Source: Mollicutes bacterium (lineage in GTDB: Bacteria > Bacillota_I > Bacilli_A > Izemoplasmatales > Izemoplasmataceae). Taken from it: a DNA stretch of 41,068 nucleotides. The notes under the pieces are model-generated. The model was not told the origin of the DNA. It searched no databases and saw nothing but the letters and a program-made list of their open reading frames with translations. Below are positions 33,125 to 41,068 of the stretch, piece by piece (the first letter of the stretch is position 1; each line of letters starts with the position of its first letter). The DNA is taken from positions 1 through 41,068 of the forward strand of contig PWYL01000081.1 of NCBI GenBank assembly GCA_003568315.1, written 5' to 3'. The position numbers and the translations under genes were made by a program.

Positions 33125-35650
33125 ATGGCCGAGAAAATCCAAGACATCATCGACAAGTTCGTCGAAGGGAAAGTCCTCGACGAGAATCTGGAAGAGATCG
33201 TCGGCGACCGTTTCGCCCGCTATTCCAAATACATCATCCAAGACCGCGCCCTCCCCGACGTGCGCGACGGTCTGAAACCCGTGCAGCGGCGCATCCTCTA
33301 TGCCATGCACACACTCGGACTCAACCATGACAAGCCCTATAAAAAATCGGCCCGCATCGTCGGGGATGTCATCGGCAAATACCACCCCCATGGCGATTCG
33401 AGTGTCTATGAGGCTTTGGTGCGGCTTTCGCAGGATTTCAAGATGCGCGCGCCGTTGGCGGACATGCACGGCAACAAGGGCTCTGTCGACGGCGACAGCG
33501 CCGCCGCCATGCGTTATACCGAAGCGCGCCTCTCCCGCGAGGCGAGCTTCATGTTGCAAGACATCGACAAGCGCACCGTCGACTTCGTCCCCAACTTCGA
33601 CGACGAAGAATACGAGCCCGTCGTGTTGCCTTCGCGTTTCCCGAACGTCCTCGTGAACGGGGCCACCGGCATCAGCGCCGGCTATGCGACGGAAATCCCG
33701 CCCCACAACATGGAAGAGGTCGTCAAAGGTGTCATCAAACGCATCGATTCGCCCAAGTGCACCATCGATGACATCCTGCGGATCATCAAGGGCCCCGATT
33801 TCCCCACGGGAGCCATCGTGCAAGGCGAAGAAGGCATAAGACAAGCTTTCGAGACCGGAAAGGGAAGAATCATCATCAAATCGAAGGTGGAAATCGAAGA
33901 CCAATCGATCATCGTCTCCGAGATCCCCTACGATGTCAACAAAGCCCTCCTCGTCCGTCGCATCGACGAGATCCGTTTGAAAAAGAAGGTCGACGGCATC
34001 AAGGAAGTCCGCGACGAATCGAACAAGGAGGGCATCCGCATCGTCATCGAGGTCAAGGACAGTTTCGACCCCGAGGCGATTTTGAACTTCCTCCACAAGA
34101 AGACCGACCTCACCAAGTCGTTTTCCTACAACGTGGTCGCCATCAACAATAAACGCCCCGAGACCATGGGCGTCCTCGCCATCCTCGATTCCTACATCTA
34201 TCACCAGAAGGAGGTCGTCACGAACCGTTCGAACTTCGACCTCCGCAAAGCGGAAAAGCGCCTCCACATCGTCGAAGGGATCATCAAGATGGTCGATGTG
34301 CTCGACGATGTCATCACCGAGATTCGCGCCGCCAAAGACCGCAAAGACGCCAAGACACGTCTGCAGAAGCGGTTCGACTTCACGGAGGAACAGACCGACG
34401 CCATCCTCTCGTTGCAGCTCTACAGACTTTCGAGCACCGATTTGCACGCCCTCAAGAACGAGAAGATAGAACTCGAAGAGCAAATCGAGTACTTGAACGA
34501 GATCCTCCAAAACGAGAAAGTCCTCGAGAAAGTCATCAAACAAGAGCTCCGCGACCTTTTGAAAAAAGTGAAGGCAAAGCGTCTCACGAAAATCGAGCAA
34601 GAGATCGAGAAGATCACCGTGGCCGAGGAGGAACTCGTCGAGACCGAGCGCGTCGCCGTCGGCATCACCCGCGAGGGCTACATCCGCCATTCTTCCATCC
34701 GGAGTTTCAGGGCCACCGAAGATGTGGAACTGAAAGAGAAAGACGCCTTCCTTTTCGTCAAAGAGGTCGAGAACCTCGACACCCTGCTCCTTTTCACGGA
34801 CAAGGGGCATTACGTCTACATCCCCGTCTTCAAGGTCCCCACCTGCCGCTGGAAAGACCTCGGCACCCACGTGAACCATATCGTCTCCATCGACGACGAC
34901 GAACGGATCATCCATGTCGAGGCCGTGAGCGACTTCAACGAGAACGCGGGCTATCTCCTTTTCACCACGAAGGCGAACCTCGTGAAGGTGACCGACATCC
35001 AGGACTTCGACGTCATGCGCGCGAACAAGGCCTTCCGGGCCCTTTCTCTGAATGAAGGGGACGAGGTCCGCCATATCGCCCACACCCCCGACCTCGACCG
35101 CGAAGTCGTCACCGTGAGCCAAAACGCCCGGGCGCTCCGCTACCATCTGCGTGAGATCCCCGTCACGGGCACCGCCGCCAAGGGCGTGAAAGCGATGGAT
35201 CTGAAAGAGGGCGAGAGCCTCGCCGCAAGCATCCCCCTGGCCGATTATCACGACCTTCTCGTCTTGACCTCGCGCGGCACCATCAAGCGAATCGAGCTTG
35301 ACGCCATCACCCGCAAGCGCCGCGCCCTCCGGGGCGAGAGACTCTACAAGCAGGTGAAATCGAAACCCTACCTCGTCCGCGATCTCGCGTTGATGGATGC
35401 GGCCCAATACAAAAAACGGGCCCGGATCCTCGTCGCCACGGACAAGAAGAATGTCGAAGTCTCGGCCTTCAGCGTGAAGACCCAGACTTCCGAGGTCGGC
35501 AAGAAGTTCGTGAAGACGAAAGACGGCTCGCCGATCTCGATGAGCATCGAGACGGTCGAATTGGAAGAAGAAGAGGTCGTCCCACCCCTTTCCAACTTCG
35601 AACAACTCCCCTACGAGACCAAAGAACAACAAACCCTCTTTGACGACTGA
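33125..35650 (+). CDS. parC: DNA topoisomerase IV subunit A
   Basis: DNA-cleaving subunit of topoisomerase IV, 841 residues. The active-site tyrosine is Y131 in [11 protein letters not shown]. The quinolone region is wild-type in form: [11 protein letters not shown] with S92 and E96 at the places known for resistance changes. A long coiled-coil arm (about 420-480) and a C-terminal set of beta-pinwheel repeats follow. The GyrA box is not seen, which agrees with ParC. It starts 4 bases after parE with AAGGAG in the parE 3' end. Confidence 0.94.
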   Translation: MAEKIQDIIDKFVEGKVLDENLEEIVGDRFARYSKYIIQDRALPDVRDGLKPVQRRILYAMHTLGLNHDKPYKKSARIVGDVIGKYHPHGDSSVYEALVRLSQDFKMRAPLADMHGNKGSVDGDSAAAMRYTEARLSREASFMLQDIDKRTVDFVPNFDDEEYEPVVLPSRFPNVLVNGATGISAGYATEIPPHNMEEVVKGVIKRIDSPKCTIDDILRIIKGPDFPTGAIVQGEEGIRQAFETGKGRIIIKSKVEIEDQSIIVSEIPYDVNKALLVRRIDEIRLKKKVDGIKEVRDESNKEGIRIVIEVKDSFDPEAILNFLHKKTDLTKSFSYNVVAINNKRPETMGVLAILDSYIYHQKEVVTNRSNFDLRKAEKRLHIVEGIIKMVDVLDDVITEIRAAKDRKDAKTRLQKRFDFTEEQTDAILSLQLYRLSSTDLHALKNEKIELEEQIEYLNEILQNEKVLEKVIKQELRDLLKKVKAKRLTKIEQEIEKITVAEEELVETERVAVGITREGYIRHSSIRSFRATEDVELKEKDAFLFVKEVENLDTLLLFTDKGHYVYIPVFKVPTCRWKDLGTHVNHIVSIDDDERIIHVEAVSDFNENAGYLLFTTKANLVKVTDIQDFDVMRANKAFRALSLNEGDEVRHIAHTPDLDREVVTVSQNARALRYHLREIPVTGTAAKGVKAMDLKEGESLAASIPLADYHDLLVLTSRGTIKRIELDAITRKRRALRGERLYKQVKSKPYLVRDLALMDAAQYKKRARILVATDKKNVEVSAFSVKTQTSEVGKKFVKTKDGSPISMSIETVELEEEEVVPPLSNFEQLPYETKEQQTLFDD

Positions 35651-35664
35651 ATCGAGGTGTCAGA

Positions 35665-36735
35665 ATGTATTGTCTGAAGAATATCGACGCCGCCAAGATT
35701 CCCAACGACATCGTGCGCCGCTATCTCGAGCTCTACAAGTTCATCGGGAAAAACCACGAGATGACAGAGATCACCGAACGCGACTTCTCCACCCTCGTGC
35801 GCCGCACGGTGGAAGCGGACGCTCACCATCTCGGCGCTTTCATCGGTGTGTCCGTACCCGAGAAGCGGGCCAAACGACTGCTTGCCAAGAATCTCGCGGC
35901 GAAAACGAAAGAGGAGCGCCTCCTGAAGCATCTTCTCGAGGCTTTCATGAAAATGCATGCCGAGACCGAGACCTTCGAGCTCATGAGCCGGGAACTCTCC
36001 GACCTCTTGCAATTCCTCTACAAGGGCGTCGAACACCCCGCGAGACTCCGCTATGCCGAGAGCGACAAGAAACCCTCCGCCCCGGTGAGCCTGCTTTCCA
36101 CGGGACAAAAGACCAAACGCGAGGCGCTGGAGAATCTCGTCAAGAGCTACAAGGAGACGAAAAAGCGCGAACTCTTCGAGGAGGGCTTCATCGCCACGAA
36201 TTTCTATGTCGATTTCATCAATCTCCGTCCCTTCCGCACGGGCAACGAATTGATCGGTCTCATGAGCCTCTATGTGCTCTTGCTCCGGGGCGGGTATGCG
36301 TGTTTCCATCTGTCGAGTCTTTTCGAAAAGATCCTGAAACGTCGCGACACCTTCCAAAAACTCGTCAAAGAAGCCTCCCACAACTGGAACGAAGGGCTGT
36401 CCGACACCATCGGCCTCCACCGTTTCTTGCTCGATGTCGCCTTGGAAGCCTACAAGGACGTACACGAACTGCTCCGCAACTACACCTTCGACCAACAGAT
36501 GAACAAATCCGACTACATCGAGAACACCATCAACCGCCTCGAAGAGGTCTTCACGAAAGCCGACCTCCGCGAGGCCCATCCCACCGTCTCGGATTCCACC
36601 ATCGACAGGACCCTCCGGAGACTCCGGGACGAGAAGAAGATCCGCCCCCTGGGAAAGGGAAGAAGCGCCAAATGGATGAAACTCTATCCGAACAAGAAAA
36701 AGAGCATCCACGAACAACTCAATCTCAAGTTATAG
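35665..36735 (+). CDS. Fic-fold protein with degenerate catalytic motif and C-terminal winged helix
   Basis: A 356-residue protein with a central Fic fold: the helix-loop region FYVDFINLRPFRTGNEL followed by LIGLMSLYVLLLRGGYACFHLSSL aligns with Fic AMP transferases. The catalytic HPFxxGNGR is changed to RPFRTGNEL (188-196): His to R188, Gly to E195 and Arg to L196, while Pro, Phe, Gly and Asn stay. AMP transfer is therefore very unlikely. The end (about 285-345, HPTVSDSTIDRTLRRLRDEKKIRPLGKGR) looks like a winged helix, as in Fic-HTH proteins. It follows parC by 14 bases with GAGGTG upstream, and argS follows. A regulatory or binding role is inferred; function unknown. Confidence 0.8.
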   Translation: MYCLKNIDAAKIPNDIVRRYLELYKFIGKNHEMTEITERDFSTLVRRTVEADAHHLGAFIGVSVPEKRAKRLLAKNLAAKTKEERLLKHLLEAFMKMHAETETFELMSRELSDLLQFLYKGVEHPARLRYAESDKKPSAPVSLLSTGQKTKREALENLVKSYKETKKRELFEEGFIATNFYVDFINLRPFRTGNELIGLMSLYVLLLRGGYACFHLSSLFEKILKRRDTFQKLVKEASHNWNEGLSDTIGLHRFLLDVALEAYKDVHELLRNYTFDQQMNKSDYIENTINRLEEVFTKADLREAHPTVSDSTIDRTLRRLRDEKKIRPLGKGRSAKWMKLYPNKKKSIHEQLNLKL

Positions 36736-36749
36736 ACAGGTGAGACCCC

Positions 36750-38387
36750 ATGAAAACCGTTGAGAAGACCCTCCAGAACCTCGTCAAGGAAGCCTTGGCG
36801 AAAGCCTTTGACCACGAAGCGGAAGAAGTCCACATCGAAGTGCCCGGCGACAGGACGCACGGTGATTATGCGACGAATGTCGCCTTGACGCTCGCGAGCG
36901 TCTTTCGGAAAAATCCCCTGAAGATCGCCCAAGACATCGTTGAAGAGCTTCCCGCCTGCGACACGGTCGAAAAAGTCGAGGTGAAGCCCCCGGGCTTCAT
37001 CAATTTCTTCATCGACAAGAGCGTCCTCCTCGGCGTCGTCAAAGACATCCTCACAAAAGGTCGCGACTACGGGAAAGGCGAGAAAAAATCCGGACACATC
37101 AACATCGAATATGTCAGCGCGAACCCCACGGGCAGCCTCCATGTCGGTCACGCCCGGGGCGCGGCCGCGGGCGATGCGCTCGCGCGCATCATGAAGAAGG
37201 CGGGCTTTCGGGTGACGCGGGAGTTCTATGTGAACGACGGCGGCAACCAGATCGAAGCTTTGGCGCAATCGATCGCGGCCCGCTACGCGCAACTTTTCCA
37301 AAGAGAGGCCGAAATCCCTGCCGACGGCTATCACGGCAAAGAGATCAAAGAGATCGCCGCGCGCATCAAGGCCGAACACGGGGACCGCTTCCTCGAAGAA
37401 GACGGCCGCGAGCACTTCCGCACGTTCGGTGTCGGCCATCTGATGCGAAACATGCAAGAGGACCTCGCGGCGTTCCGGGTCGCCTTCGACGTCTTCGCGA
37501 GTGAGAGTACCCTCTATGAGAAGGGCGAAGTGGAAAAGACCCTCGAAACGCTCAAAAACGCGGGATTCACCTACGAAAAAGACGGCGCTCTCTTTTTGCG
37601 GACGACGCTGAAGGGCGACGAGAAGGACCGCGTCATCGTGAAGAGTGATAAAACCTACACCTATCTCCTCCCCGACATCGCCTACCACAAGAACAAGCTC
37701 GAACGGGGATACGACAAGCTCGTCGACATCCTCGGCGGGGACCATCACGGCTACATCCCCCGTCTGAAAGCGGGCGTGGAGATGGTCACGGGGAAGAAAG
37801 GCGTTCTCGAAATCGACATTTTGCAGATGGTGCGCGTGCTTCAAAACGGAGAAGAATTGAAACTCAGCAAACGAAGCGGCAAAGCCATCACGCTCCGCGA
37901 CCTCATCGACGCCGTGGGGACCGATGCCGTGCGCTATTTCTTCGCCCAGCACAGTCTGAACACGCACATGGACCTCGACCTCGACCTCGCGATCAGACAA
38001 TCGAACGAGAACCCGGTGTATTACGCCCAATACGCCCATGCCCGCATTTGCAGCATCTTCCGCAAAGCCGAAGAGAAGGGTCTCGATTTCGACCTCTCCT
38101 TCGAAAACTTCCGGACGCTTTCGGGAGAGAAGACCTTCGACCTCGTCGAGCGGCTCGCGTGGTATCCTACTCTCATCCAGGAGGCCGCACAGAAACGCAT
38201 CTTCCACAAGATCCCCGCCTACATCCACCGTCTCGCCCAATCTCTGCACAGTTTCTATGGCGCCGTGATCGTGCTTTCCGAAAACAAGCGCGAACGGAGC
38301 GAAAGACTCATGCTGCTCGAAGCGGTGCGCATCGTCATCGCGGACGCACTCGCTCTTGTCGGGGTGGACGCCCCCGAAAAGATGTAG
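36750..38387 (+). CDS. argS: Arginine--tRNA ligase
   Basis: Class I synthetase that charges tRNA-Arg. The 545 residues hold the N-terminal Add-1 domain (about 1-90), the HIGH-type motif SANPTGSLHVGHARGAA, a KMSKS-type loop KLSKRSGKAI and the DALR anticodon-binding domain at the end, where NPVYYAQYAHARICS is typical. AGGTGAG precedes the ATG, 14 bases after the Fic-like gene. It is the last gene of the parE transcript; no clear terminator is seen after it. Confidence 0.97.
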   Translation: MKTVEKTLQNLVKEALAKAFDHEAEEVHIEVPGDRTHGDYATNVALTLASVFRKNPLKIAQDIVEELPACDTVEKVEVKPPGFINFFIDKSVLLGVVKDILTKGRDYGKGEKKSGHINIEYVSANPTGSLHVGHARGAAAGDALARIMKKAGFRVTREFYVNDGGNQIEALAQSIAARYAQLFQREAEIPADGYHGKEIKEIAARIKAEHGDRFLEEDGREHFRTFGVGHLMRNMQEDLAAFRVAFDVFASESTLYEKGEVEKTLETLKNAGFTYEKDGALFLRTTLKGDEKDRVIVKSDKTYTYLLPDIAYHKNKLERGYDKLVDILGGDHHGYIPRLKAGVEMVTGKKGVLEIDILQMVRVLQNGEELKLSKRSGKAITLRDLIDAVGTDAVRYFFAQHSLNTHMDLDLDLAIRQSNENPVYYAQYAHARICSIFRKAEEKGLDFDLSFENFRTLSGEKTFDLVERLAWYPTLIQEAAQKRIFHKIPAYIHRLAQSLHSFYGAVIVLSENKRERSERLMLLEAVRIVIADALALVGVDAPEKM

Positions 38388-38432
38388 GGCGGACGCAATT
38401 TGCGCTTGGGTGTTTTCTGCACGCTCCGTACG

Positions 38433-38441
38433 TGTTATAAT
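38433..38441 (+). promoter_or_regulatory. Extended -10 promoter of apt-rel
   Basis: TGTTATAAT with TATAAT at 38436-38441. No good -35. It leaves a leader of about 55 bases before apt. Confidence 0.65.
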
Positions 38442-38503
38442 ATGTAAGACCAAGAAAGAAGCCGCGTTCCGAGCGACATACCACTCTCACAAGGGTTGAT
38501 GCT

Positions 38504-39016
38504 ATGAACCTCAAAGACTATGTCAAGACGATTCCCGACTTCCCCAAAGAGGGGATCATGTTCAAGGACATCACACCGCTCATCGCTGACGGGGCGGCCT
38601 TCCGCTACGCCACCAAGCAGCTCGCGGACTATGCCCTCGAACGGGATGCCGATGTCATCGTCGGCCCCGACGCGAGGGGTTTCATCATGGGCACCCCGGT
38701 GGCGACGCTTCTCGGATTGGGCTTCATCCCCGTGCGGAAGCCCGGCAAACTCCCGCGCGAGACCCACACGGAGACCTATGATCTCGAATACGGCGAGAAC
38801 GCCCTCTCCATCCACAAAGACGACATCAAGACGGGCCAGCGCGTCGTCATCATCGACGACCTTCTGGCCACGGGCGGCACGATCGAAGCGACCATCAAAC
38901 TCGTCGAGAAAAGCGGCGGCAACGTCGTCGGCATCGGTTTTCTCATTGAACTCGCAAGTCTCAAGGGGCGTCACCGGATACGCAACTACCCCATCCACAG
39001 TCTGCTGGTCTACTGA
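38504..39016 (+). CDS. apt: Adenine phosphoribosyltransferase
   Basis: Salvages adenine to AMP with PRPP in the cytosol. The 170 residues are of usual length. The PRPP loop [13 protein letters not shown] and the N-terminal [17 protein letters not shown] are diagnostic. The Shine-Dalgarno (AAGGGT) is weak. Neighbour rel follows, the frequent apt-rel pair of Bacillota; recJ, which usually precedes, is replaced here by argS. Confidence 0.97.
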   Translation: MNLKDYVKTIPDFPKEGIMFKDITPLIADGAAFRYATKQLADYALERDADVIVGPDARGFIMGTPVATLLGLGFIPVRKPGKLPRETHTETYDLEYGENALSIHKDDIKTGQRVVIIDDLLATGGTIEATIKLVEKSGGNVVGIGFLIELASLKGRHRIRNYPIHSLLVY

Positions 39017-39021
39017 CGACG

Positions 39022-39046
39022 AATAGACGCTGATGCGTCTATTTTG
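39022..39046 (+). terminator. Hairpin before rel, terminator or attenuator
   Basis: 9-bp perfect stem AATAGACGC / GCGTCTATT with loop TGAT and a short T run. It ends 4 bases before the rel Shine-Dalgarno (AAGGAGGTG). No promoter fits between it and rel, so rel must be read through this element. Confidence 0.7.
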
Positions 39047-39062
39047 TTAAGGAGGTGAAATC

Positions 39063-41068
39063 ATGCGGATGCTCACATACGAAGAGCTCATGGAGCAAAT
39101 CGGCTCCTATGTGCGGGACGAAGAGGACCTTGGACTCATCAGGAAGGCCTACCGTTTCGCGCTCTCGCATCATGAGGGACAAGCGCGCAAAAGCGGCGAG
39201 GACTACATCAGCCACCCCGTGAACGTGACCAACATCCTCGCCGAATACCGGACCGACCCCACAACACTCGTGGCGGGTCTTTTGCATGATTGCATCGAGG
39301 ACACCTCCGCGACCTTTGACACGATCGAGGCCGAGTTCGGTGAAGAGGCCGCCCTCCTCATCGAAGGGGTGACGAAACTCGGCCAATACAAGTTCAAGGG
39401 CGTCGAGAACGTCGGCGAAGAAAAACGGGAAGCACAAGCGAAGAATTACCAGAAGATGCTGCTTGCCATGGCCAAGGACATCCGGGTCATCATCGTGAAA
39501 CTCGCCGACCGCCTCCACAACTTGCGGACCCTTTCGAATCTCGAGCCCCCGAAGCAGAAACGGATCGCGAAAGAGACGCTCGACATCTTCGCCCCTTTGG
39601 CCCATCGTCTCGGTATGTACATCATGAAGGCCGAACTCGAGGACACGAGCTTCAAATATCTGAACCCCGCCCAATACCGGCGCATCGCCCAGATGATCAA
39701 AGACACCCGCGAAGCGCGGGAAGAGGATCTCGACAGCATGCAGACGAATCTCGAGAAACTGCTCGCGAGGCACAAATTTTCCTATGACGTCCGCGGCCGG
39801 GTCAAGAACATCTACTCCGTCTACAAGAAGATGCAGTCGCAGAAGAAAGAGTTCGACGAAATCTACGACCTCCTCGCCCTCCGCATCATCGTGGAAAGCG
39901 TCGAGGCCTGTTATAGCGCCATCGGTGTCATCCACAGCCGCTTCACCCCCATCCCCAACCGTTTCAAGGACTACATCGCCATGCCGAAGCCCAACCTCTA
40001 CCAGTCGCTCCACACCTCCGTCATCGCCGACGGCAAGATCTATGAGGTCCAGATCCGCACCAAACGCATGGACCAGATCGCCGAATACGGCGTCGCGGCG
40101 CATTGGGCCTACAAGGAGAAGGGCACTTCCGCACCGATGACGAAAGTCGTGAGCGAAAAGCTCAAATGGTACGGCGAGCTCATCAAGTTCACCGAAGAGC
40201 GCGAACGGGACGAGGACGTCCTCGACCTCCTCAGAGACGACATCTTCCAATCCAACGTCTATGTCTTCACGCCCGACGGCGACATCATCGACCTGCCGAA
40301 AGGCTCCACCCCCATCGATTTCGCCTTCCGCATCCACACCGAGGTCGGCATCCGGGCCGTGGGCGCAATCGTCAACGGCAAGATCGTCCCCTTGGACTAC
40401 GAACTGCAGACGGGAGACGTCTGCGAAATCCGCACCTCGAAGGCGAGCTATGGCCCGAACGAGAACTGGCTGAAGATCGTCAAGACTTCGGGTGCGAAAT
40501 CGAAAATCAAGAACTATCTGAACAAACAGCGCCGGGACGTGCTCCACCGGATGGGCAAGGAAGAGTTCGAAAAAGAAATCGAGCGCCGGCAGACGGATTT
40601 TTCCCTCAACGACAAGACCGCGAAGAAATTCTTCCAGCACAAGGGCATCAAGAACGCCGAGGACCTCTATGTGGAAATCGGCAAGAACACCATCACCGCC
40701 CGGACGGCCTTGAACGCCATCCTGAAAGAGGAAACTGTCAAGGACGAGAAACTCATCGAGGCCATCAACCGCCAACAACGTGCCGAGGCCAAGAGCGATT
40801 CCAACATCCTCGTCGAGGGACTCGAGAATCCTTCCGTGAAACTCTCGAACTGTTGCACACCGATACCGGGTGATGCCATCAAGGGCTATATCTCCAAAGG
40901 CGCCGGCATCGCCGTCCACAGAAGCGACTGCAAGAACCTCGAGAGCCTCGAGCCCGAGCGGTTCATCGATGTCTATTGGGCCAAGGACGAAGAAAGTGCC
41001 TACCGCGTGAGCATACGCATCCACGTCAACAACCGCGACAACATCCTCGCCGAGATCATCAACACGAT
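39063..41068 (+). CDS. rel: Bifunctional (p)ppGpp synthase/hydrolase Rel (partial, runs off the window)
   Basis: Makes and degrades the alarmone (p)ppGpp. About 668 residues are seen; the C-terminal ACT domain is cut off. The HD hydrolase is intact (H51, H75-D76, E79-D80 in LLHDCIEDT). The synthetase has GRVKNIYSVYKKM, NRFKDYIAMPKPNLYQSLHT and EYGVAAHWAYK. The RFKD form of the RxKD motif marks bifunctional Rel/SpoT rather than synthetase-only RelA. The TGS domain (VYVFTPDGDIIDLPKGSTPIDFA) and a Cys-rich ZFD/CC region (NCCTPIPGD, SDCKNLE) follow. A very strong AAGGAGGTG is 6 bases before the ATG. Confidence 0.96.
   Translation, partial: MRMLTYEELMEQIGSYVRDEEDLGLIRKAYRFALSHHEGQARKSGEDYISHPVNVTNILAEYRTDPTTLVAGLLHDCIEDTSATFDTIEAEFGEEAALLIEGVTKLGQYKFKGVENVGEEKREAQAKNYQKMLLAMAKDIRVIIVKLADRLHNLRTLSNLEPPKQKRIAKETLDIFAPLAHRLGMYIMKAELEDTSFKYLNPAQYRRIAQMIKDTREAREEDLDSMQTNLEKLLARHKFSYDVRGRVKNIYSVYKKMQSQKKEFDEIYDLLALRIIVESVEACYSAIGVIHSRFTPIPNRFKDYIAMPKPNLYQSLHTSVIADGKIYEVQIRTKRMDQIAEYGVAAHWAYKEKGTSAPMTKVVSEKLKWYGELIKFTEERERDEDVLDLLRDDIFQSNVYVFTPDGDIIDLPKGSTPIDFAFRIHTEVGIRAVGAIVNGKIVPLDYELQTGDVCEIRTSKASYGPNENWLKIVKTSGAKSKIKNYLNKQRRDVLHRMGKEEFEKEIERRQTDFSLNDKTAKKFFQHKGIKNAEDLYVEIGKNTITARTALNAILKEETVKDEKLIEAINRQQRAEAKSDSNILVEGLENPSVKLSNCCTPIPGDAIKGYISKGAGIAVHRSDCKNLESLEPERFIDVYWAKDEESAYRVSIRIHVNNRDNILAEIINT

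Noticed and set aside
31162-33156. 664-codon minus-strand open frame across parE
   Set aside because: Same antisense effect; it would also cover the parE start and has no ribosome-binding site.
33086-35632. 848-codon open frame on the minus strand across parC
   Set aside because: It mirrors parC, which has clear motifs and a ribosome-binding site. GC-rich codons ending in C (GAC, GTC, ATC) leave the antisense frame open, and its protein has no recognisable domain.
35665-36735. Active FicT toxin of a toxin-antitoxin pair
   Set aside because: The catalytic His and two other motif residues are changed and no small ficA-like antitoxin gene precedes it.
39039-41024. 661-codon minus-strand open frame across rel
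   Set aside because: Antisense shadow of a conserved gene with intact HD and synthetase motifs.

Overview
The window is a GC-rich (by eye well over 50% G+C), densely coded bacterial chromosome segment that uses the standard genetic code: TGA acts as a stop at many gene ends and Trp is TGG. Gene content and order are those of Bacillota: hrcA-grpE-dnaK-dnaJ, rpsU, phoH-ybeY-cdd-era-recO-glyS-dnaG-rpoD-trmK-nif3, parE-parC and apt-rel. The single-chain GlyQS, the YneF/UPF0154 protein, PlsY, ParE/ParC and the shortened gene strings suggest a reduced Bacillota lineage, perhaps near Erysipelotrichia or Mollicutes relatives. The rank is an inference with low confidence. IspG points to the MEP isoprenoid pathway.

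Layout. 1-2904: ispG (minus), then rpmG, a ROK glucokinase and a metallo-beta-lactamase-fold hydrolase. 2925-7715: HrcA-regulated chaperone operon with two CIRCE elements around its promoter. 7749-9392: mtaB and rpsU, each with its own promoter. 9423-18730: one tightly packed information-processing operon from phoH to nif3, with many overlapping starts. 18827-29465: an accessory operon that starts with a HutC-type GntR regulator and a striking 8-bp repeat operator. It continues with a BMP/PnrA-type nucleoside ABC transporter (lipoprotein, double ATPase, two permeases), then an isochorismatase-like hydrolase, a PfkB kinase, a uridine-phosphorylase-like enzyme, a BtpA-family TIM barrel, an iron-dependent alcohol dehydrogenase and a stand-alone TrpA-like TIM barrel. 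29466-29959: two tandem 2[4Fe-4S]-type ferredoxin genes (minus), the first of which has lost a cluster cysteine. 30109-31059: yneF (plus) and plsY (minus). 31183-38387: parE, parC, a degenerate Fic protein and argS. 38436-41068: apt and a bifunctional Rel (cut by the window end).

The most interesting block is the GntR-regulated operon. Uptake and phosphorolysis of a (probably pyrimidine) nucleoside are clear from sequence. The downstream BtpA + Fe-ADH + TrpA-like set has no textbook role there and could be an undescribed route that takes the sugar phosphate through a retro-aldol type cleavage to an aldehyde that is then reduced. Other points worth attention are a Fic protein with a destroyed catalytic motif directly after topoisomerase IV genes, and a ferredoxin with Cys-to-Ser at the labile-iron ligand.

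No stretch of 300 bases or more lacks a gene. The longest gap (18669-18923) holds a terminator, promoter elements and the GntR operator. I see no tRNA, rRNA, CRISPR array, insertion sequence or prophage gene.
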